A stretch of 18,414 bases of DNA from Parachlamydiaceae bacterium (GTDB lineage Bacteria; Chlamydiota; Chlamydiia; Chlamydiales; Parachlamydiaceae). The number at the start of each line of letters is the position of its first letter. Within the stretch, counting starts at the first letter, position 1. The notes below the pieces were generated by a model. The model was not told the origin of the DNA. It ran no database searches and worked only from the letters and a program-made list of their open reading frames with translations. Shown here in pieces: positions 1 through 7,690 of this stretch. The translations under genes and the position numbers were made by a program. The DNA lies in contig JACDGH010000018.1 of assembly GCA_013815395.1 (NCBI GenBank), forward strand, positions 1 through 18,414. Direction: 5' to 3'.

Positions 1-233
1 GAATGAGGTGCATGCATAAATTGTTCCTAAAATTATACAATTATATAATATAAATAAAACTATATCAAAAAAATATTAATATTTTATAAAGATGAAATAT
101 TTTATAAGGGCGTTTGAAAGTTACGGAGATATTTGATTAGAAGTTATATAAAGTGAATAGACTTTATGGATGGTATGAACGGATTAGGTAAAACAATGGA
201 CCGATTTAAAAGAAAATTGACATATAAATAAAT
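1..233. other. AT-rich non-coding left edge
   Basis: No convincing gene is seen on either strand; only frames of under about 20 codons occur. The stretch holds an AT-only palindrome at about 70-85 and a 7-bp hairpin (ATAAAGT, 6-nt loop, ACTTTAT) at 148-167. The hairpin lies downstream of the stop of the minus-strand gene that ends at 234. It is nearly all A/T and has no following T-run on the minus strand, so it is a poor intrinsic terminator. This is probably the 3' untranslated and intergenic zone of that gene. Confidence 0.6.
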
Positions 234-1487
234 TTATTTAAGAGCAACTAAAGAGTTTGAGTTTCTTAATACCTTATTTAACCAACTGGTTTGCGTTAAA
301 AGAATGCCTGTCCCTTTTCCCATGGCACCATCAAAGGAATGATCAGCATCATTTCCATTTCCTGGAGCACTATGCGGATCCCAGGCATTAATAATTAGAT
401 CACCTTCTTGAGCTGTCTTAATAATATCTCCAATGAGCATTTTATTATGCCAGACATCATCTCCAGGATGAACATATTCACTCATTAGGATTTCTAACTC
501 TAAATCTTTAGTTCTATCTAGGAAGATAGCCATCTGTTGCTTGTAAGTATTGCGCGCTAAGTCTCGATCATTTGCTGATAAAGCTCCTAAAAATGCACCT
601 TGACCAAATCTAGAAAGTATGAGCCTTTTAACACCTTTGCCACCAAAAGCCGCAGTTAAATTATCTCTACTTACTTTTTCTATAGTTTGGAATAAAAAAT
701 TAATTTCTTGTTCATATTTTTTTGCATCTAATTTACCGCTGTGCATATAGTATGAATAGTGTGGTTGATTTACACTATCCAAAGCTGGGGCTGGTAAAGA
801 AAGGCAAGCCACTTCAATTTTGTTTTTTCCTCCTGGAGGATTCCATAGATAAGTTTCAGAATAAACGCATGCGGTGTTGGGAAGTTCTTTATAAGAAGAT
901 CCATCAAGTTTTTTTGCATCTATGTCGTTAAACACACCCGTACTGTAACCAAATAACCCTTCTAAATTCTTTATATTGTACTGATTTGGCCCCATAGCTA
1001 TGTTTGTAGGCTCTCGTTGAAAAATCACCTTCAGGGCATCTTCCTCAGCCAGTTGATTCGCATTATAGTAGATGCGAGCTGATTGAGCATGCCTTTTATA
1101 ATCCCTCGATTTGCCGTACTCCAATAAATTTTTTTGATTGGCATGAGGCATATAAGTCTGACTGTAAGCTTTCAATACGGCTGAGAGTTCAACATTTGTT
1201 AATTTTGGCAAATCAGTCTTTGTAACCGTTAAAGGTGAATCATCATTTAATATTGTTTTCGTTTTATTATTAATTTGTATATCTGCTTTTGAAAAGTCTT
1301 CTAGTTTACTGAAACGACCTTGAAGGGAGGACGAATTATTGGTTGTCACACTTTGAAAATTGTGAATTATAGAACATGATTTTATTTTAAACGCTGATAA
1401 AGCAATAACTTTGTCATCATTATTTTTTGGATGTGAAAATTCGTAAATACTATTAAAATAATTTCTGAAAGCTGCTAATATTTTCAT
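234..1487 (-). CDS. Uncharacterised protein, possible macrodomain-like effector
   Basis: This 417-aa protein has ATG at 1487, TAA at 236-234 and only a weak GGA ribosome site. I do not recognise it with confidence. It has no signal peptide or membrane segment. Residues 1-100 are Asn/Ser/Lys-rich and look weakly folded. The conserved-looking part is C-terminal. A strand with a Gly-rich loop (RLILSRFGQGAFLG, about 288-301) is followed by a helix (about 307-324) and another strand (about 328-335). Then GDI at 353-355 leads to LIINAWD (364-370), PGNGND (375-380) and DGAMG (386-390). The first block resembles the late half of macrodomains and the second the early GDI...VNAAN...GGGVDGAI segment, so the order looks permuted. 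ADP-ribose binding or hydrolysis, perhaps as a secreted effector (compare the atypical Legionella macrodomain protein MavL), is inference. It lies 261 bases beyond batD on the same strand but seems to have its own promoter. Confidence 0.8.
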   Translation of the reverse strand: MKILAAFRNYFNSIYEFSHPKNNDDKVIALSAFKIKSCSIIHNFQSVTTNNSSSLQGRFSKLEDFSKADIQINNKTKTILNDDSPLTVTKTDLPKLTNVELSAVLKAYSQTYMPHANQKNLLEYGKSRDYKRHAQSARIYYNANQLAEEDALKVIFQREPTNIAMGPNQYNIKNLEGLFGYSTGVFNDIDAKKLDGSSYKELPNTACVYSETYLWNPPGGKNKIEVACLSLPAPALDSVNQPHYSYYMHSGKLDAKKYEQEINFLFQTIEKVSRDNLTAAFGGKGVKRLILSRFGQGAFLGALSANDRDLARNTYKQQMAIFLDRTKDLELEILMSEYVHPGDDVWHNKMLIGDIIKTAQEGDLIINAWDPHSAPGNGNDADHSFDGAMGKGTGILLTQTSWLNKVLRNSNSLVALK

Positions 1488-1522
1488 ATTAAATCCATGT
1501 TTTAATAATACAATTAAATAAA

Positions 1523-1551
1523 ACTTTAAACTAAATTTTTATTAAAGTCAA
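1523..1551 (-). promoter_or_regulatory. Candidate sigma-70 promoter for the 234-1487 gene
   Basis: On the minus strand a TTGACT -35 box (1551-1546) is followed by a 17-base spacer and a TAAAGT -10 box (1528-1523). They match consensus at 5 of 6 and 4 of 6 positions. Transcription would start near 1516, about 28 bases before the ATG at 1487. The surrounding A/T richness makes chance -10 matches likely. The correct spacing and position make this the best candidate here. Confidence 0.4.
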
Positions 1552-1553
1552 TA

Positions 1554-1619
1554 AGAAATGGTTCATTAGAAATGGTTCAGGAAGAATTAGGTCAAAATTA
1601 CTGGTTCTTGGGAAGAATT
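1554..1619. repeat. Short direct repeats upstream of the 234-1487 promoter
   Basis: AGAAATGGTTCA occurs twice, at 1554-1565 and 1568-1579, with a 14-base period. The second copy runs into GGTTCAGGAAGAATT (1574-1588), which recurs as GGTTCTTGGGAAGAATT (1603-1619). The core GGTTC is therefore present at 1560, 1574 and 1603. The cluster lies directly upstream of the candidate -35 box at 1551-1546, where activator or repressor sites are common. A regulatory role is inferred from position alone. Confidence 0.5.
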
Positions 1620-1670
1620 GGGGGCGGGATTTCTTAGGGTAGCTTTTTATACTTTTTAGAGGCTAAGGGG

Positions 1671-1698
1671 AAACGCAGAGACTGGAAGAAACGCGGAG
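1671..1698. repeat. AAACGCAGAG / AAACGCGGAG intergenic repeat pair
   Basis: AAACGCAGAG (1671-1680) and AAACGCGGAG (1689-1698) form a near-identical pair with an 18-base period. They lie between batD and the next minus-strand gene and are richer in G+C than the flanks. Similar acgcagag/acgcggag strings are, from memory, a widespread kind of dispersed intergenic repeat. This may be a degenerate copy of such an element. Confidence 0.45.
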
Positions 1699-1706
1699 GC
1701 ATCGAG

Positions 1707-1720
1707 AACCAAAGTTGGTT
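1707..1720. repeat. 14-base dyad just past the batD stop
   Basis: AACCAA-AG-TTGGTT is an inverted repeat with two 6-base arms and a 2-base centre, about 30 bases beyond the batD stop codon. On the minus strand no T-run follows it, so it does not look like a classical intrinsic terminator. It could be a small DNA-binding site or chance. Confidence 0.35.
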
Positions 1721-1748
1721 ATCAGTAATTTATAGGTGATATAGGGAA

Positions 1749-3395
1749 TCAAGGATAAAGCTTAATTAAAAGTTTTTTTTCTTTTTTTGAATTTGTTTTA
1801 TTATGAAATTTGTGGGAGTAAAAAGCTTTCCATAAACGCTCTCCATGCCACACAGTGTTTTTACCATATATTGACTTGTAAAGTTCTTGAATAGCCGCCT
1901 GCAAATCCTCATCAACAAATAAATTGATAGCTAAAAGATTTAAACTTTTGCATTCAGGATATTTTATTGAAAACCAGATCATCAGTGATGTTTCCGCTTG
2001 CTTAGCATTCCCCTCTTGACAAGCCCGTTTCAAATCGTTTCTTAATCCTTTTAATGAATCAGGCTTAGCTGCCTTCGTTCGACGCACACAAAATAATACT
2101 GAAAATAATCCAATCAGCAAAAGTGAAGCTAAACCTAATGTCCACCAAATCCACATGGCATTTTCTTTAAATATTGTTTTCGAATTCTCTAATGGAGATG
2201 ATGTTGAAATATCAGTGGAAATTCCTTCTGAAGAAGAATTCATGGCAATATTATTTTCCTGGATATTGATTGTTCGTGCTGGCAAATCAACTTGGCGAAC
2301 CTTTTCAGCCTTTAAATCCCACCAGGAGACAGATATTTTGGGCAGCTCAATTTTACCAGATTTTGTGGGAATGAGCGCTACCTTGATTTGTTTTGTACCC
2401 ATAAGACCATTGGCATTGTTTTGATTGGAAATTTCGGCTTTATCCATGTAATATTTTAAGTGATTGGGAAAATCAATATTAATATCTGGAATGTGATCAC
2501 CTAAGCAACCATCTGCAGAGAGCTTTAAAGTCCACGTTATCGGTTCACCAAGTATAGCTTTATTAGGATCCACAGACCAATCTTCTGTTAATTTAACATC
2601 ATTAGCCGCAAGCCAATTATTTTTCTGGAATGGGGCTGGAATAGGTTTTACGGCAATCACCTGCTTATCAGAATGCAACCTCTTAATTTTAGTTTTCATA
2701 TCAAAAAAGTGGCTTCCCGAGCTTATGATCGTTCCTTCAAAAACTAAAGGAGAAACAACAAGTTCACCGGCATGCTGAGGGAATATGATGTATTTTCTTT
2801 CGTAAACGCGATAATGTTTGCCATTTTGGTGATAGTGATCGTATTCAATATCATTACCTAAACGCTGTACAATTGCATCCTTATCATTAAGATTTATATC
2901 AGTCAATGTGGCTTGGGCCATTTTTACTGAACAATATAAACGCACTGTATAGGTCAATAAAGAATGCTCATAAACAGAATCTTTTGGGGACAGCTCTGTT
3001 TCCATGAAAATAGCATCGTCTTGTTTGACAGCCAAAGGGCTTGTGATTTCGATAGCTTGAGGAGCGGAACTGTATTCACCGAATCGAATCTCGGGTATGA
3101 TCAAGTTACCTTCCCGTTTGCCTATTAAAACCACATTCCAACGGGTTTCCTGAGAGATTTGTCCATTGATAATCGATATATTACTTTCTTGACTATTTGA
3201 AACCACATCAAAATCCTCATGAAGAGGGAGGAAATTAGGAACCTCTTTGATACTATGTGGAGATGAAAAAGTAACTGAAAATGAGTCATTGAGTCCCACT
3301 TTTCTTTGACTTAGATGCACCGAAATACCATCAGCAAAGGCACATGAAAGAACTCCGCATAATAAGAAAATAAAAATGGCAATAGGATTATTCAT
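1749..3395 (-). CDS. batD: BatD-family periplasmic/membrane protein
   Basis: This 548-aa protein starts at ATG 3395, 3 bases after the stop of the preceding VWA-TPR gene, and ends at TGA 1751-1749. Residues 1-21 form a signal peptide with a likely cut after AFA. VLSC at 15-18 could be read as a weak lipobox. Residues 22-400 are beta-rich and match BatD proteins: repeated Ig-like or transglutaminase-type sandwiches, with phrases such as IGKREGNLIIPEI (91-103), FPQHAGELVVSPL (205-217) and LIPTKSGKIELPKISVSWWD (341-360). A Ser/Thr-rich linker leads to one membrane helix (about 414-437), then a roughly 100-aa helical cytoplasmic tail ending in a Lys-rich run. BatD is the large periplasmic partner of the Bat VWA proteins. 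Its exact activity is unknown. It is the last gene of the operon. Confidence 0.88.
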   Translation of the reverse strand: MNNPIAIFIFLLCGVLSCAFADGISVHLSQRKVGLNDSFSVTFSSPHSIKEVPNFLPLHEDFDVVSNSQESNISIINGQISQETRWNVVLIGKREGNLIIPEIRFGEYSSAPQAIEITSPLAVKQDDAIFMETELSPKDSVYEHSLLTYTVRLYCSVKMAQATLTDINLNDKDAIVQRLGNDIEYDHYHQNGKHYRVYERKYIIFPQHAGELVVSPLVFEGTIISSGSHFFDMKTKIKRLHSDKQVIAVKPIPAPFQKNNWLAANDVKLTEDWSVDPNKAILGEPITWTLKLSADGCLGDHIPDINIDFPNHLKYYMDKAEISNQNNANGLMGTKQIKVALIPTKSGKIELPKISVSWWDLKAEKVRQVDLPARTINIQENNIAMNSSSEGISTDISTSSPLENSKTIFKENAMWIWWTLGLASLLLIGLFSVLFCVRRTKAAKPDSLKGLRNDLKRACQEGNAKQAETSLMIWFSIKYPECKSLNLLAINLFVDEDLQAAIQELYKSIYGKNTVWHGERLWKAFYSHKFHNKTNSKKEKKLLIKLYP

Positions 3396-3398
3396 AAA

Positions 3399-5291
3399 TC
3401 ACTTGGCTTTTTGTTGCTGTCGATATTGTTGAAGAAATTTACGTCTTAATAAACCGGCGGGATCATCCTGAATGCGTTTGAGCCAGCATTCATCGATATG
3501 GCGCTGAGGATCATTTTTGATTTCATCCTTTAATTCCTGAGCGGCCTTCTGCATTTCATTCTCTGATAAGCGAGCTTCCTCTTTTTGCATTTCTTTTTCA
3601 ATCTGATCTCGATATTCTTGACTTAACTCCTCATCATTTTTCTGGTCATTACCTTCTCGTTGATCATGAGTATCCAAATCAAGTGTGTCATTTTTTTCAG
3701 ATTTTGCTTTTTCCTCTGATGAATCACCATCGGAATTTTGATCCTGTTGCTGCTCTTGATCTTGCCCTTCTTCCCCATCTTGTGGTTGACTCTGATTTGG
3801 GTCATCCGTTTGCTTATCTTTATTTTGTTGATTTTTCGGATTTTCGTTTTGCGACTGATTATTTTTGTCTTTCTTATCTGATTTGGATTTATCCTTATTA
3901 TTGTCTTTGTCTTGATTATTGTCATTGTTTTGATTTTGATTTTTCTTAAGAAATTCATCAATTAAATTTTTATTATATAGTGCATCTTCGTGTTCTGGTT
4001 GCAGCTGTAAAGCCTTATCATAAGCTTCCAAAGCTGCATCAAAATCTCCTAGCTTTGCTTTGGCCGTTCCATAATTAAAAAGACCTTCAACTGTCGCATT
4101 CTCTTGAAACAGGTTTGCTGCAGTTTCATAATCACCTAATTTATAACTGCATATTCCTTGCCATTCTTGATTTTGGAATAACTCATTTGCTTCGGCATAT
4201 TTTTCTTGCTGGAACAATTCTTGCGCTTGCTGATCTTTTGTTTTCCACAAATCATCAAAAGAGATCGCTTGTACCCTATGCGGCATAAGAAAAAACAAAA
4301 GCAGCAAAACCCCTTTACGAAAAGCAAGTGAAGCAAAAGGCAATGCTAACATAACCAATAGATAACCTTGATCGTGCCATTTATTCTGGTGGACGTCTGT
4401 CTCTTCTTGTGTGCTAGAAGAGGTCTTTCCAGATGTAATATTTGATAGTTGACGCAAGTCTTGATCATCTACAGTAATAGCTGCAAATGCCCCCCCTGTC
4501 GACTGCGCAAGCGCATTTAGATTATTTCTAGAGAAAGTAGCCATAACTAAAGCCCCTTCATCGTTCTTGACAAACCCCCCTCCTGCCTGCGGAATAGGGG
4601 CTGTATCATCAGTACCCACACCGAGCACAGAGATATGAGATCCATGATCTTTTGCCATCGATACAGAAGCATCCAATTCTTTTTGCGATAATTCAGATGT
4701 CATTAATAATATGGATCCGTTGTTGATTCCAGATTGTTTCAATAAATTGCTTGCTTTACTTATCGCAAGGCTCACGCGATGACCGGAAGAAGGCATAATT
4801 TTTGTTTCTAAAGCAGGGAGTAAATTTTTAATCGTAGCGATATCATCAGTTAAAGGCGTGACAACAAAAGGATCTGCAGAAAATGCTATTAAAGCAATTT
4901 GTCCATCCTGATGCATTTCTAAAAGATCATTAATTTTATAAATCGCTCGTTGCAATCGTGAAGGTTTTAAATCTTGTGCATCCATCACAGGTGAAAGATC
5001 AAGAGCGATGACAATCCCGGTCTTTTGCTTAACCAAAGGCTGGGAAATCTGTTGCCATGCTGGGCCGCTCATAGCTGTAATGAGTAAGAGCATGGTTAAT
5101 GCACTAAGTAGGCAGGGAAAATAAGAGCGCTTTTCATTTTTTGCTAGCACATAAGGCAAAAGATCCTTTGAGCAAATATCTTGCCAAGGACCTGCAGATT
5201 GGCGGTATCTAAGCATTTGAAATAGTATCAGGAGAAATGCAGGAATAATTAAGAAAAGGAAATAAGGACGTAAAAAATGAATTTCACTCAT
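3399..5291 (-). CDS. batB: BatB-BatC fusion: VWA domain plus TPR membrane protein
   Basis: I place the start at ATG 5291, which overlaps the batA stop as ATGA and follows an AGGGGAG ribosome site. An in-frame start 24 codons upstream (5363) would lie deep inside batA and lacks the expected hydrophobic start. The resulting 630 aa begin with membrane helices at about 8-26 and 58-74, then a periplasmic VWA domain (90-285). A helix follows at about 309-325, then a signal-like hydrophobic stretch (327-341) and TPR units (about 350-445, clearest at 407-440). After these come an Asn/Gln/Lys/Asp-rich low-complexity linker (450-555) and a conserved tail with DDPAGLLRRKF (609-619). The metal-site (MIDAS) motifs are degenerate: DLSPV at 98-102, no Thr in SSGHRVSLAI (168-177), and MTSE instead of TDG at 197-200. 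The fusion joins BatB and BatC roles in one chain, as in many gammaproteobacteria. Confidence 0.88.
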   Translation of the reverse strand: MSEIHFLRPYFLFLIIPAFLLILFQMLRYRQSAGPWQDICSKDLLPYVLAKNEKRSYFPCLLSALTMLLLITAMSGPAWQQISQPLVKQKTGIVIALDLSPVMDAQDLKPSRLQRAIYKINDLLEMHQDGQIALIAFSADPFVVTPLTDDIATIKNLLPALETKIMPSSGHRVSLAISKASNLLKQSGINNGSILLMTSELSQKELDASVSMAKDHGSHISVLGVGTDDTAPIPQAGGGFVKNDEGALVMATFSRNNLNALAQSTGGAFAAITVDDQDLRQLSNITSGKTSSSTQEETDVHQNKWHDQGYLLVMLALPFASLAFRKGVLLLLFFLMPHRVQAISFDDLWKTKDQQAQELFQQEKYAEANELFQNQEWQGICSYKLGDYETAANLFQENATVEGLFNYGTAKAKLGDFDAALEAYDKALQLQPEHEDALYNKNLIDEFLKKNQNQNNDNNQDKDNNKDKSKSDKKDKNNQSQNENPKNQQNKDKQTDDPNQSQPQDGEEGQDQEQQQDQNSDGDSSEEKAKSEKNDTLDLDTHDQREGNDQKNDEELSQEYRDQIEKEMQKEEARLSENEMQKAAQELKDEIKNDPQRHIDECWLKRIQDDPAGLLRRKFLQQYRQQQKAK

Positions 5292-6277
5292 AGCATCTCC
5301 CCTTTCAGACTTGCAAAGAGTATGCCCAAGGCTGTGAATATTAAAGCAAATAATAGCGGCCAATAATAGACCTCGTCGGTAGGACGAAAATGTTGCTTGG
5401 ACTGTTCTGTGGGTTCTAATTGATCGATCTCTTGATAAATATGGACAAGCTCTTGGGTATTGTAAGCGCGAAAATATTTCCCACCGGTGATTTCTGCGAC
5501 AGCTTTCAAGGCTTTTTCGTCGATATCTGCCGAAGGATTCATCATCTGCGGTCCAAAAACTGTTTGCACGACCATACTCTTAGCCCCAATGGCAACCGTA
5601 TGAATCTTAAGATTTGATCTTGAAGCAATTTCAGCGGCCTTTTCAGGAGTCAACTCCCCTGCATTATTATTGCCATCTGTCAATAAAATTAGCACGCGAC
5701 TAGCTTGCGGGGTATCTCGCAATTGTTTTACAGCTAAGCCAATCGCATCGCCAATCGCAGTTTCTTTTCCTGCAAGGCCCACTTCAGCTTCCATCAAAAA
5801 CTGCTTAACTGTGACTGTGTCAAAAGTCAGCGGCGTTTGAAGATAGGCATTGCTACCGAATAAAATCAATCCGATGCGATCCCCCTTTCGTCGATCTATA
5901 AAGTCTCCGGCAATCAACTTTAAAGCAGTCAATCGATCCGTATACTTTCCCTTAATTTCAAAATCTTGAAACTGCATACTTCCCGATAAATCTACAGCCA
6001 GCATTAGATCTCTGCCACTTTGCGGGATCTCTACTGGGGGCCCATTGAATTGGGGCCGTGCTGCTGAGGCCAAAAGTGTTAGCCACACCAATGACATTAA
6101 AAACAATTTAATTTTTGAAAAACCAAAAGCCGAAGAATTTTGAAAATGACCCACATCAGTAAGGTCTGACATCATCAAAGCTGAAGTTTTACGATGTGCG
6201 CTTACAGGAAGAAGCTTATAAATGACCAAAGGCAGAGGGATAAGTAAAAACATATATGGCCATAAGAATTCAATCAT
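5288..6277 (-). CDS. batA: BatA-like VWA-domain membrane protein
   Basis: This 329-aa protein starts at ATG 6277, overlapping the stop of the upstream DUF4381 gene as ATGA. Its own stop (5290-5288) overlaps the next start in the same way. Membrane helices lie at about 5-24, 57-73 and 305-324. Between the last two sits a VWA domain with an intact metal-ion-dependent adhesion site: DLSGS at 96-100, the Thr of KETAIGDAIG (171-180) and LLTDGNNNAG (198-207). The length and layout are normal for BatA. Because BatA keeps a complete metal site and its BatB partner does not, it is likely the metal-dependent ligand-binding VWA subunit. The VWA domain should face the periplasm. Confidence 0.9.
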   Translation of the reverse strand: MIEFLWPYMFLLIPLPLVIYKLLPVSAHRKTSALMMSDLTDVGHFQNSSAFGFSKIKLFLMSLVWLTLLASAARPQFNGPPVEIPQSGRDLMLAVDLSGSMQFQDFEIKGKYTDRLTALKLIAGDFIDRRKGDRIGLILFGSNAYLQTPLTFDTVTVKQFLMEAEVGLAGKETAIGDAIGLAVKQLRDTPQASRVLILLTDGNNNAGELTPEKAAEIASRSNLKIHTVAIGAKSMVVQTVFGPQMMNPSADIDEKALKAVAEITGGKYFRAYNTQELVHIYQEIDQLEPTEQSKQHFRPTDEVYYWPLLFALIFTALGILFASLKGEML

Positions 6278-6729
6278 AAGCTATTTACCCACTTTCGGCA
6301 CAATATTATCAAATCTGAAGTTGCCTTAATATCATTATAAGGCTGATAGGGGGCATGGAGGAGGATGCGTCCAATCCCTTGACTAAATTCTGGCTCTTTT
6401 AAGCGACTATCTAAAACTTGCAACCAGACATCTCCAGTCAAACCGGCATAATGAGTTGTTGTATCTATAGAAAGAGAGATTCTGCGCAGCAAAGAGGATA
6501 ATGCAGACACACATTGTCCCGCATCTCCCTGTTCGTGAAACGATTTTTCGATTTGATTCAAAAGCTTTTCAGCCTCTTTTTTCAAGGTCGGCTTTGTATA
6601 TTTTTTTATGCAAAGTACAATCAAACTTAGGAGCAATGCAATCGTTGCAAATAGAATCCACCAACCCAAAGCAAGCGGCCACCAAGAAATCGGATCAGAT
6701 AGGTGAATATCTCTTAGAGGAAGTTCCAT
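6274..6729 (-). CDS. DUF4381 family membrane protein
   Basis: I choose the ATG at 6729, 4 bases after the DUF58 stop (6736-6734), giving 151 aa. A TTG at 6744 is possible but would overlap the upstream gene. The N-terminus has the family signature LRDIHLSDPISWWPLALGWW (5-24), running into one membrane helix (about 20-43). A cytoplasmic helical domain follows, with Leu-rich helices and a segment AGLTGDVWLQVLDSRLK (95-111). DUF4381 genes sit between DUF58 and batA in Bat operons, mainly of proteobacteria. No activity is established; it is probably an adaptor or anchor within the complex. The ATGA overlap with batA implies translational coupling. Confidence 0.85.
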   Translation of the reverse strand: MELPLRDIHLSDPISWWPLALGWWILFATIALLLSLIVLCIKKYTKPTLKKEAEKLLNQIEKSFHEQGDAGQCVSALSSLLRRISLSIDTTTHYAGLTGDVWLQVLDSRLKEPEFSQGIGRILLHAPYQPYNDIKATSDLIILCRKWVNSL

Positions 6730-6733
6730 AGTA

Positions 6734-7690
6734 TTAAGATCCAAAATTTTTCATTAAAACTTCAAAGCAATCCTCATTGGTACGGCATTCGAAAAACCGC
6801 ACGCGAGGCTGTTGCGCTAATAGCTCCACCTTTTTTCTACGCTCCAAAAACTGCTGTGCATATTTTTCAACATTGGATTTATCGTAGGTGTTTATATGAT
6901 GGTCGCTAATGCCATCAGTGAAATGATAATACCCATTTTTTGGTAAAGCAGCCTCAATGGGGTCATAAACTAAACATAAATATAAATCACTTGTACTTAA
7001 TATCTTTAGCAGTAAGTTATATGCATATGGGGAAAAATTGCGAAAATCGCTGATAAGAAAGACTAAACTTCCCGGTGTAGCTATTTGTCCAAGGCTCGCA
7101 ATGGCTCTATCCATCATAGAACTAGCTGCCAATGAGTTATTATTTTTGACTTTATGAGGTAGAGCGGTGTGTGCGGCTAAACCGTTTAGAAAAGGCAGGA
7201 CGCCGCGCTTACCAAGAGCCGGCCGGTATTCTTGAACAGCCTTATCGTCAAAAATAACCCCACCCAATCTATCCCCTGATTGAGAAGCATTCCATGCCGT
7301 ATACCCCATCATCAGAGTCGCTTGAATAGACTTAAAGACCCCATTTGTGGCAAAAAACATTGAAGAGCGCATATCTACACCCAATAATACTGGCCTTTCT
7401 CTTTCAGCTGAAAATAATTTAGTGTGCGTTCTTCCCGTGCGTGCAGTCACGCGCCAATCGATATTGCGGATATCATCTCCAGCTAGATAACGCCGGCTCT
7501 CGGCAAACTCCATACCCCTAGCCAAAAGACGAGAGTTACGTTGACCAGCTAAAGGGCTTTTAGCCCGCAAAGCTTTAAATGAAAACTTTTTGGCGAAAAA
7601 AGAAAGCTGCAATAATTCATTTAAGGAAACAGAGACACATTGTTCCCCACTTCTTTGTAATGGCTTATATATCATCTTATCAGGTGTCAT
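6734..7690 (-). CDS. DUF58 domain protein
   Basis: This 318-aa protein starts at ATG 7690 directly after the moxR stop (TAA then ATG, no spacer). The DUF58 signature is clear: GMEFAESRRYLAGDDIRNID (59-78) followed by WRVTARTGRTHTK (79-91). A VWA-like fold follows, with a modified metal-site motif DMRSS (106-110, Arg in place of the first Ser) and LISDF (212-216) at the second site. No signal peptide or membrane helix is seen, so it is probably cytoplasmic. DUF58 proteins almost always follow moxR and are thought to be partners or targets of the MoxR ATPase. The length is normal for the short, soluble type found in Bat operons. Confidence 0.88.
   Translation of the reverse strand: MTPDKMIYKPLQRSGEQCVSVSLNELLQLSFFAKKFSFKALRAKSPLAGQRNSRLLARGMEFAESRRYLAGDDIRNIDWRVTARTGRTHTKLFSAERERPVLLGVDMRSSMFFATNGVFKSIQATLMMGYTAWNASQSGDRLGGVIFDDKAVQEYRPALGKRGVLPFLNGLAAHTALPHKVKNNNSLAASSMMDRAIASLGQIATPGSLVFLISDFRNFSPYAYNLLLKILSTSDLYLCLVYDPIEAALPKNGYYHFTDGISDHHINTYDKSNVEKYAQQFLERRKKVELLAQQPRVRFFECRTNEDCFEVLMKNFGS

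Noticed and set aside
722..931. 69-codon open frame on the plus strand
   Set aside because: It lies entirely opposite the 234-1487 gene, has no ribosome site and no recognisable protein features.
1749..1800. Poly-A runs at the 3' end of batD (minus strand) as a possible frameshift site
   Set aside because: Only about ten codons remain downstream and no conserved alternative end is gained, so slippage would have little effect.
2155..2424. 89-codon open frame on the plus strand
   Set aside because: It is antisense to batD, whose frame is well supported by family features.
3623..3961. Lys/Ile-rich 112-codon frame on the minus strand and an 88-codon plus-strand frame at 3683-3949
   Set aside because: Both are by-products of the low-complexity linker in the batB-batC fusion, where A/T bias removes stop codons.
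5292..5363. 24-codon N-terminal extension of the batB-batC fusion
   Set aside because: It lies within batA, lacks a good ribosome site and would put a polar segment before the first membrane helix; the ATGA start with AGGGGAG is better.
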